46,141 nt of DNA, taken from Prorocentrum cordatum. Its lineage: Eukaryota > Sar > Dinophyceae > Prorocentrales > Prorocentraceae. A program made the translations under genes and the position numbers. The notes below the pieces were generated by a model. That model did not search any database and was not told the DNA's origin. It saw only the letters and a program-made list of their open reading frames with translations. Where the stretch lies: NCBI GenBank assembly GCA_963575745.1, contig CAUYUJ010000722.1, positions 1-46,141 of the forward strand, given 5' to 3'. Shown here in pieces: positions 39,809 through 46,141 of the stretch (its first letter is position 1; every line of letters begins with the position of its first letter).

Positions 39809-40439
39809 GCATCGATCAGATCCATCGTCATTCCGCGGATGATACGTGGATTGATCTTCATGGGGCTGGAAATGCGCATCCTTCCCCAGAACTCTTCACA
39901 TTCCGGTGGTACCTCCAACGCAGGGGCAGGATGCCCCGCTGGACTCCGAGCAGGTTGCCCTGCAGAACTCTGAGCAGGTTGCCCCGCAGAGCGCGGGGCT
40001 GCCATTGGCGCGGCAGGCGCTGCTGCGCTCGCTGCCGATGCGGCAGCGCCAACAGATCCTCTGGGCGCCCTCGGAGTTCCTAGCGGGGTACTGATGTCGA
40101 AGTCCTGGTGTTTCTTCTCCTTGATGTTCTAGGACTCGGCAGTCTTATCTCTGGGCACTGCCCCTGACACCTCTGGCGCGGTAGCGAGGAGCTTCTCAGT
40201 GCCACGTTGCGTAGAAACTGCTTCTTGAGCTCGAGACGATCAGGGCCAAAAGATTGGCTTGATGAATCAGAAGATGAAGGCAGATCGATCGTCTCTGGCC
40301 TCTGCTTGGGAGGCGCCTTTGCTGCGGCTCCTGCCGGCATCCCAGGTGCATATTGCATGGGGCCTCGGTCAGGATTCATATCGATACCGTCTGGCCTCCT
40401 GGGGGCCATATGTAATGGGCACCTTGCGTTTATGTGCAA
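39739..40439 (-). pseudogene. Copia polyprotein linker region with tandem AGQPA
   Basis: Reads GIDMNPDRGPMQYAPGMPAG, a Ser-rich stretch, QSFGPDRLELKKQFL, then after a shift ISTPLGTPRAPRGSVG, an Ala-rich run and SAGQPAQSSAGQPARSPAGH. Three palindromes at 39926, 39950 and 39974 are spaced by exactly 24 bp. It then leads to CEEFWGRMRISSPMKINPR and, through a frameshift near 39790, to the next segment. A low-complexity linker. Confidence 0.5.
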
Positions 40440-41019
40440 CTAAGTACTTATCGGCGCATCGTCTTTCGACTATGCGTGTCTTTATCCAGCCAATAGACTC
40501 AGCACGGCAAACAATCTGCCTCCCAGGAGATAGATCCATATCTCCTGTGGCAACGTCCTCGGGGTCGATCGGAGCACTCGTCTCACACGTAACGTCCGTA
40601 ATACCCGAGTCGCTTGACTCACCGCCGCCAGGGGCAACGTCCGCAGGATCTACTTCTTCAGCCATTTCATCATCTTCATCTGCACCAGCTTCTTGTCGGC
40701 ATTCTTCTTCTGATTTACGATCAGCAGGCTTCCCCGCATGCCACTCGCGATTGAACTGCGCCAAATAGTGAGTAGGTATCAAGTTCTGCCAAACGAATTC
40801 TGAACGAGCTATTTCTCCACGAGTGGCGGGGTCGCAATCGTTCCCCGTCAGCTGCTCAAAATATGGCGTAGTGTTAGGATCAGCACAGTGACCCCGACCA
40901 TCACCATGAGACCCAACCACGGTGTTCTTCTGACTTCCGGGGTTCTTGATGGGCGTCTCATGGGGCAGCCGAGCCTGTGATCTGCGTAACTGGGGCATGC
41001 ACAGCAAACGCCTCTGCAA
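40369..41019 (-). pseudogene. Copia polyprotein acidic segment
   Basis: ATRGEIARSEFVWQNLIPTH, FNREWHAGKPADRKSEEECR, then a Glu/Asp-rich stretch (ADEDDEMAEEVDPADVAPGG) and GRQIVCRAESIGWIKTRIVE. Palindrome at 40724 (AGKPA). Continuation of the Cys-rich segment to the right, in another frame. Confidence 0.5.
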
Positions 41020-41450
41020 AGCTTTCGATCCTCGATGATGGCCCTTTTAAGATCGCGATTGACCACATTGTCTTGCGATTTGGTTTGCCCCGCCATTGAA
41101 CAAATGAGATTGCTTGCATCCTCTCGTTTGACCTGGCGAAAAGAATACCAGTGCCGGATTTGGCGATCACTCCAACCCCATTCCAACCAGTATTCCATCT
41201 GGTTTGCGGCCATGCACTGACAAGCCAATCCAGCTTCAGCGCAGCCTCTCAAACGCAGTAGTTCACCTTCTGGGCATTCTCTTCCTCGATGTTGGTCAAT
41301 CTCGAGGCGGGTCTCCCCGCAGACGGCCCATCCTTGGGGGAGCATGTGCTCTCGTCGCCTGCCACGGCGGGCCCCTTGTAGCTCCCGCATCAGGAGGATG
41401 AGGACGCCGACCGCCGCTCGAACGAGCACCGCTAGAGCGGGCTCGCGCAC
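40848..41450 (-). pseudogene. Copia polyprotein Cys-rich segment
   Basis: After an Arg-rich start: GWAVCGETRLEIDQHRG, RLRGCAEAGLACQCMAANQM, WGWSDRQIRHWYSFRQVKRE, and LCRGVCCACPSYADHRLGCP. The Cys spacing suggests zinc binding, but no family is recognised. VCGETRL is the 14-bp palindrome at 41307 read one base out of the phase used elsewhere. The frame goes astray after GCPMR. Confidence 0.45.
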
Positions 41451-41639
41451 GATCTGGTGAGCGACTGGGAGCCCGACCGCGACGCATCATGCGGCCATCG
41501 TCTTCCCGCTCGCCCCCCTCGCCCATTGCGGAGCGATTTGGATCGCCACGATAGCTCTTCCTTATCAAGGGCAGGCGGCCTGGCGATCGTCTCGGGCTGC
41601 TGGCGGACCGACCTGACGCAACAATAGCATACTGAACTT

Positions 41640-42112
41640 CTTCATTGTGCCCAAGCCCATATTGAATACGCCCATATAAATAAATCACCAGCGTCGCGCG
41701 GGTTTCTCCGCAATGGATCATCATCGATTAATCCCGCGTTTGTCGGACTCCCAGTCACCCGAGGATCAATCATTGCATGTATTTCCTCATCTGTTGCAGG
41801 AATGGTAGAATCTGAGTCCGCGGGTGCCTACGCCATACGAAAATCACCTTCGACGGGCACGCGGATGTTCTCGACCAACTCAATATCTGCAGGTTGCCCC
41901 GCGATGGGTACACCCAGCCATTCTGCCAAGTCGATATCGCCGCGGCCAGCGAACACCTCCCCGAACAGCTCGTCGGCGTAATTCTCGAAGGTCGCACTGG
42001 CACTTAGGTACCTGGCAACCATGAAATGAACAATTGTGGCTGAGCCGTCGGCAGGGTCGGCTAAAAACGACCCCAAATCAACATACTGCATGTCGGAGTC
42101 CGTTTGAGCCAA
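41640..42112 (-). pseudogene. Copia gag-pol linker after zinc knuckle
   Basis: Reads DSDMQYVDLGSFLADPADGS, ATFENYADELFGEVFAGRGD, EWLGVPIAGQPADIELVENI (palindrome 41889). After a shift at 41828 it continues ADSDSTIPATDEEIHAMIDP and GDLFIWAYSIWAWAQ, then a stop. The palindrome at 41698 lies in the latter part. Confidence 0.5.
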
Positions 42113-42855
42113 ATGCAGTCCGTTTGAGCCAAATGCATCGACGGACCCCTGCCTCCCCCATCACCTTGGGGGCGCTCGCGTCGGAAATGTTGTGCGCTGT
42201 GACATATGTCGCACTCCATGGTTCTACCGTTGGCATCCTTTGGATTTCCTCGTCGCCCTTTACCTGTACCTGATGTATGCCTGCGGTTTCTGCCAGTACC
42301 TAAAAACATGTCCTCGCACTGAGGTCCAGTAAGAGACGCTAGGAATGCTAGTATGCCTCTACCATATAATCGCCGACGCTAACCTTTGCCTTTGCTTCGA
42401 CCCTTGCCTTTTCCTTCAAGTGACCGTCGTACAATACGTCTTACCCTCCTGACTGGTTTCTTCATGAACCTCCGCCAACGACGCCTGTGTTTTTGATAGC
42501 CCAAAAATAACCCTTCAGCTTGCTGCTCTTCAGTAAGGTATGTAGGCATATCAGAGCAATCCAAAGCGGCAGCTTCATCATCGGAAAACGCATCCGCATC
42601 GGTACCGGAGTCGAAGTCGGACTCGGCAGGTTACCCCGCTGAGCCCATTAGGGCCATAGCTTGTGAAGGGGAAACCGCGCCGGGTGGCCCCCCGGATCTT
42701 GCCCGGGGGCCTTGCCGTTCCACCATTCTGAGCCAGCAGTGTAGTGGTCTAAGTTGGCTGTGGATCATCGTTCCAGACGTTGTTGGCAGCTTGCCCTGCG
42801 TTGGCCTCTGCGTGGGAGGTCTCGGTTCGGTGACCGTGGCTAAAGATACCACCAA
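42061..42855 (-). pseudogene. Copia gag C-terminus with CCHC zinc knuckle
   Basis: Segments, in order: SGGPPGAVSPSQAMALMGSA, a TAA inside an AGxPA palindrome (42626-42639), SDFDSGTDADAFSDDEAAAL, EEQQAEGLFLGYQKHRRRWR and a basic stretch ending KGKGRSKGKG before a TAG (42379). It continues in the same frame to GRTMECDICHSAQHFRRERP (42171-42219), a CX2CX4HX4C knuckle whose last Cys is Arg. Just downstream a 20-bp tandem duplication throws the frame. The knuckle of gag normally binds element RNA during packaging. Confidence 0.7.
42110..42149. repeat. 20-bp tandem duplication in gag
   Basis: GTCCGTTTGAGCCAAATGCA occurs twice in direct succession (about 42098-42137). Twenty is not a multiple of three. 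Before it the coding frame is GPSMHLAQTD, after it LHLAQTDSDMQY, so a single copy would join the two frames. Confidence 0.85.
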
Positions 42856-43621
42856 TATTGTCAGGGGCCCTCTCAGCTATGTGAGCATATGACCTCATAC
42901 GTTCAAGTAGGGCGTCAAATTGCAGTTGGTCCCTCGGCACGCGGTGGCTCAGAGGCTGCAGGAGTTGTTGTGCACGCGAAGTCCCCATTCCAAGAGCTCT
43001 GAATAGGATTACGGCTAAGACTTGGAAGTTGGGGATGTTGAAGCCGGCGGTTTCAGCTTCGTAGCGGGCTATTTCCAAGCGTGCTAACGTCTGGTCGATA
43101 CGTTCACCCGCATGGACTCGAAAGTCAATGAGCCGTGCCAGAGTTAAGTTGGCGTTCCTCTTCTAGGTTCTCGAACTTCGTACTGAAGACGACATGATGT
43201 AGGTGACGCCGTCGGTGTGGCGACCGCCTATATTGACGCCAAAATCAATAACTGCTGGGGGGACTGTCATGGCTATAGTCCGTGCGAGACCTCCCAAACC
43301 TCGCTGCAACGCGGCGGCTTGCTGGGAGGGCGTCATGTTGCCTGTGGTCACATTGATCCAGGCATGTTCTTCGCGGACGAACTCGCGAAATGGTGCCTGA
43401 CCGGCAGGGTCCCAGGGGCCAGTCGTTCTAGTGGCGTCTCCGCCCCGCATGTGTCCTAACGCACACCCAGTAGCGACCCATATGAGCCCAGAGATAGTAA
43501 GCCAAATCCAGTGGCCTCGTAGGTCGTAGTCGGATGTAGCCGGTGGGGACTTATGTTTTGTCGTCGTAAATCTGCGCGGGGTCGGAGGCGGCAGTATATC
43601 GCATCGCATGTTTCCACGCAT
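42749..43621 (-). pseudogene. Copia gag, capsid-like region
   Basis: One frame with a single TAG (43163-43165). Before the stop: a hydrophobic segment IWLTISGLIWVATGCALGHM that could span a membrane, EEHAWINVTTGNMTPSQQAA and IDFGVNIGGRHTDGVTYI. After the stop: RLIDFRVHAGERIDQTLARL, IPNFQVLAVILFRALGMGTS, QQLLQPLSHRVPRDQLQFDA and RMRSYAHIAERAPDNIGGIF. The all-helical, Leu/Arg-rich character and the position before the knuckle fit a Copia gag capsid domain. Palindrome variant at 42786 (AGQAA). Frameshift near 42760. Confidence 0.65.
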
Positions 43622-43872
43622 TATGTCTTCGAAGAAATTTCCAATTGGAGGACTTCAGGAGTGTAATAGCGCAGGGATGTGAGATGTGAGTAAGAGATCT
43701 CCGCCTGGACAGAGGTATCGCTGTAAGTTTCCTTGCGGTACTGCGTAACTGTGTACATTCCTCCGCGCAACCCAACTGCACCCTGATGTTCCACCGTGCG
43801 TAGTCCACCAGATAGTGCCGTGGATGGTGAGGAGTAGAGCAAGAGCTGACCACCAAAGGCCAGCTCCGCTAC
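43621..43872 (-). pseudogene. Copia gag N-terminal segment
   Basis: From the primer site the frame reads ELAFGGQLLLYSSPSTALSG, TVEHQGAVGLRGGMYTVTQY and YYTPEVLQLEISSKT, then a stop at 43621-43623, after which the next segment continues in a shifted frame (EDIMRGNMRCDIL). The first ATG is in GGMYTV, so the natural start is uncertain. Confidence 0.45.
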
Positions 43873-43874
43873 CA
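43860..43874 (-). other. primer-binding site, initiator-tRNA-Met-like
   Basis: Directly inside the right LTR the coding strand reads TGGTAGCGGAGCTGG. Initiator tRNA-Met of many eukaryotes ends in (C/G)GCUACCA, so the first 10-12 bases fit as its complement. Position and sequence identify the right repeat as the 5' LTR. Confidence 0.75.
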
Positions 43875-44136
43875 AGTTTGAAGGGGGCTGGAAGGCCCAG
43901 CCAACAGCTTCGCCTCAGGCGACACCAAGCTCCCGCTCTGTTGTATCGTAGCAACGATAGTCCCAGTACGAAAAGAGATGCCATCTCAAGCAATCGGAAG
44001 ATCCTTTTGGTCTCGATAGCGATTGTGTGCCTCGCAGTGAGGCACATTCAAATTTGGGCGGCCGGCCGCTTGAGCCGACGCGGCCGCGGGCGCACGCTCG
44101 CTTCCACTCCTTACGTCCCTCAGCTCGCTTTAGAGT
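43875..44136 (-). repeat. right LTR (5' LTR on coding strand), 262 bp
   Basis: Pairs with 16942-17203. Stems GTGCCTC/GAGGCAC and TATCG/CGATA are unchanged between the two LTRs while their loops differ. The promoter of the element should lie here; no TATA-like motif is evident. Confidence 0.85.
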
Positions 44137-44141
44137 CGCTC
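44137..44141. other. target-site duplication CGCTC, right
   Basis: Repeats 16937-16941; followed by GGCCACATGGGCG, which continues the type B satellite unit interrupted at 16941. Confidence 0.85.
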
Positions 44142-44347
44142 GGCCACATGGGCGATTCTAGAAGGCGGGGGCGGCAGTGATTCGCCGTAGGCGTCTTCGA
44201 TCCGCCGCCCCCTGTCGATTCATCGCAGGGGTGCCTGGCGTGCTAGACCCTGTCGGTTTTGGTTTGGGCTTTTTTCCTTTTATTATATATATGTATAAAG
44301 AGAGAAAAAACAAATAAAAACAACAAACAACAAAAAACAAAAAAAAA

Positions 44348-44426
<79 letters not shown>

Positions 44427-44500
44427 CCCTTGGGTCTTCGGCCCGTCCCGCGGGCCACCCAGAAAGATCTTCCAGACCCGGTTGCAAAGGGTTGTTCCTG
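44142..44500. repeat. type B satellite body with expanded A-rich tract
   Basis: GTGATTCGCCGTAGGCGTC, CCGCCGCCCCCTG and GCAGGGGTGCCTGGCGTGC as in the other type B copies. Where they have TTCTTTTTCCAAAAAAACTCCCC, this copy has about 150 bp of A/T-rich sequence ending in about 74 uninterrupted A (44350-44423). Confidence 0.85.
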
Positions 44501-45492
44501 CTCCAGACGGCTCCAAGACGGCCCAAGATGGCCTCCAAGATGCATCCAAGCCAAGATGGCCTCCAAGACAGCTCAAATGTCCAAGACGGCTAAGATGGCC
44601 CCAAAACGGCCCACGATGCACCCAAGACGGCCTGAGATGGCCTCCAGATGGCTAAGACGGCCCAAGAGGCCCCAAGAGGCCTCCAAGACGGCCCAAGAGG
44701 CTCCAAGAGGGCCCGAAGAGGCCAGAATCATTGATCTTCCGTAAGTATTTGACGGATTTTGGCATTTGCTTCTTTTCGGCATTCCGACGGCTCAAGACGG
44801 TCCAAGAGGCCCCCAAGATCGCCCACGACGCCTCCAAGATGGACCCATGACGGCCCAAGAGGCCCCCAAGACGGCCCCAAGAGGGCCCAAGAGGCCTCCA
44901 AGACGGCCAAAATGGCCTCTAAGACGGCTAAGATGGCCCCAAAATGTCTCCAAGACGACCCAAGATGCACCCAAGACGGCCCCAAATGACCGCAAGACGG
45001 CCCTCAATGCCCAAAAGGCCCGCAAGAGGCCTCCAAGACGGCCCAAAAGACGTCCAGGAGGTCTTCCAGGAGGGCACGAAGAGGCCAATCATTGATTTTC
45101 TATGGTTCTTGAAAGATTTTGGCATGTGCTTCTCATCGGCATTCCGACGACTCAAGACGGCGCAAGAGGCCCCTCAGATCGCCCAAGAGGCCTCCAAGAT
45201 GGCCCCATGACGGCCCAAAAGGCCCCCAAGACGGCCCCAAGAGGGCCCCAAAACAGCCCAAGAGGCCTCCATAACGCCCAAGATGGCCTCTAAGAACCCC
45301 TGATATGCCCCAAGAGGCCCCAAGACGACCCAGACAGGCCCCCAAGACGGCTTCCGACGGTGTCAGACAAGCCAGGAACGCCCTCAGACTGCCAAAGAGG
45401 CCCCCAAGAAGCCCCCAAAGGCCCCCAAAAAAACCTCCAAGAGGCCCCCAGGAAGCTCCCGGGAGGCCCCAAGAGTGCTCCAAGAGGCGCCC
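44501..45492 (-). repeat. reversed CTTGGG minisatellite, ~356-bp higher-order unit
   Basis: CCAAGACGGCCCAAGAGG units with link segments at about 44717 and 45073 (GAAGAGGCCAGAATCATTGAT). Same arrangement as 15.24-16.64 kb, with a shorter higher-order period. No gene seen. Confidence 0.85.
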
Positions 45493-45812
45493 AAGAGGCC
45501 TCCTCCTCCTCCTCCTCGTCCTCCTCCTCCTCCTCCTCCTCCTCCTCCTCGTCCTCCTCCTCCTCCTCCTCCTCCTCCTCTCCTCCTCCTCCTCCTCCTC
45601 CTCCTCCTCCTCCCTCCTCCTCCTCCCTCCTCCTCCTCCTCCTCCTCTCCTCCTCCTCCTCCTCCTCCTCTCCTCCTCCTCCTCCTCCTCCTCCTCCTCC
45701 TCCTCCTCCTCCTCCCCTCCTCCCTCTCCTCCTCCTCCTCCTCCCTCCTCCTCCTCCTCCTCCTCCTCCTCCTCCTCCTCCTCCTCCTCCTCCTCCTCCT
45801 CCTCCTCTTTTT
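45493..45812. repeat. (CCT)n tract
   Basis: About 320 bp of CCT with a few single-base interruptions and TCTCCT phase changes. The long open frames are artefacts. Confidence 0.95.
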
Positions 45813-46141
45813 TCCTCATCCTCCCCCTCCTCCTCTTCTTGCTCCCCCACGCGTTCCCCGAAGTCTTTCCAAACCTACTCGGGGAACAACTGGCCCGATA
45901 GCTTGGCCAAGCTCTGGCCCAGCTGTCGGCCGCAGAGGCGCTTCAAAAGGGGCAGGGGGCGGCGGTGATTCGCCGTAGGCGTCTTCGATCCGCCGCCCCC
46001 TGTTGGTTTACCACAGGGGTGCCCGGCGTGCTAGATCCTTTCATGTTGGTTATTTTAGAAATCTCACTGGGGCTTCGGCCCGTCCCGCCGGCCACCCGAA
46101 GAGACCCCAAACTGCACATGTCAATGCATTTCATGCCCGAG
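45813..46141. repeat. type B satellite body, right edge
   Basis: GCGTTCCCCGAAG, GGGGAACAACTGGCCCG, GTGATTCGCCGTAGGCGTC, CCGCCGCCCCCTG and CGTCCCGCCGGCCACCC; the window ends inside it. The next ~60 bases diverge from the other copies. Confidence 0.85.

Larger units (their letters stand above)
16942..44136 (-). mobile_element. 27.2-kb Copia-type LTR retrotransposon with nested insertions
   Basis: The element is bounded by two 262-bp direct repeats and a 5-bp target duplication. On the minus strand the order is LTR, primer-binding site, gag with CCHC knuckle, a long region with a RING-H2 finger, a protease-position segment, a methyltransferase-like segment, a Cys/His cluster, integrase, reverse transcriptase (RVT_2) and RNase H, then LTR. 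Integrase before reverse transcriptase defines the Copia order. Stops and frameshifts interrupt nearly every segment, so it is not autonomous. Two LINEs and a satellite-bearing insert account for about 11.9 kb; the host element without them would be about 15.3 kb, long for Copia. Coding-strand termini are ACTCT...AAACT and not TG...CA. Confidence 0.85.

Noticed and set aside
42098-42149. Spliced-leader remnant (GCATTTGGCTCAAA on the minus strand, twice)
   Set aside because: It is coding sequence (HLAQTD) duplicated by a 20-bp tandem event; the resemblance to the leader is partial and the position is inside gag.

Overview
This window looks like repeat-dominated nuclear DNA of a dinoflagellate. 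That is an inference. It rests on the style of the retroelement polyproteins (a Copia pol preceded by a very long gag with RING and methyltransferase-like segments, and LINEs of the WADN type), on spliced-leader-like remnants, and on the high GC with kilobases of satellite. No rRNA, tRNA or CRISPR array was found. The only cellular-looking gene of any length is an OB-fold/RPA-like reading frame at 5.67-7.57 kb, and it carries a frameshift.

Layout. 1-16.9 kb is mostly satellite. A CTTGGG minisatellite (about 11-12 bp period) alternates with a ~400 bp 'type A' body that contains a 13-bp hairpin and TTACGTCACC boxes. Interspersed are (CCT)n/(GGA)n tracts, a TAGCA pentamer array, a 72-75 bp array, a 177-bp duplication, the RPA-like gene, a 1.68 kb retroposed insertion with 17-bp target duplication and A tail (11.29-12.97 kb), and a 105-bp foldback element (9.53-9.63 kb). 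At 14.297 kb the satellite changes to a 'type B' body followed by the same minisatellite in reverse complement.

16.94-44.14 kb is one large LTR retrotransposon on the minus strand. It has 262-bp terminal repeats (17 mismatches, no gaps), a 5-bp target duplication (CGCTC) and an initiator-Met-like primer site directly inside the right repeat. From right to left its polyprotein shows gag with zinc knuckle, a long uncharacterised region with a RING-H2 finger, a protease-position segment, a methyltransferase-like segment, a Cys/His cluster, integrase, RVT_2 reverse transcriptase and RNase H. It is decayed by stops and frameshifts. Two related LINEs are nested in it, both on the minus strand: LINE A (24346-29857, 11-bp duplication) and LINE B (31381-36930, 7-bp duplication). 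A ~0.83 kb satellite-bearing insertion splits its reverse transcriptase (18.41-19.24 kb). 44.14-46.14 kb returns to type B satellite.

The most unusual signal is a 14-bp palindrome (GCAGG-NNNN-CCYGC) found about 25 times inside the Copia coding region and not in the nested LINEs. It is usually read as the peptide AGxPA but in at least one copy in another frame, which suggests a DNA-level mini-repeat colonising the polyprotein.
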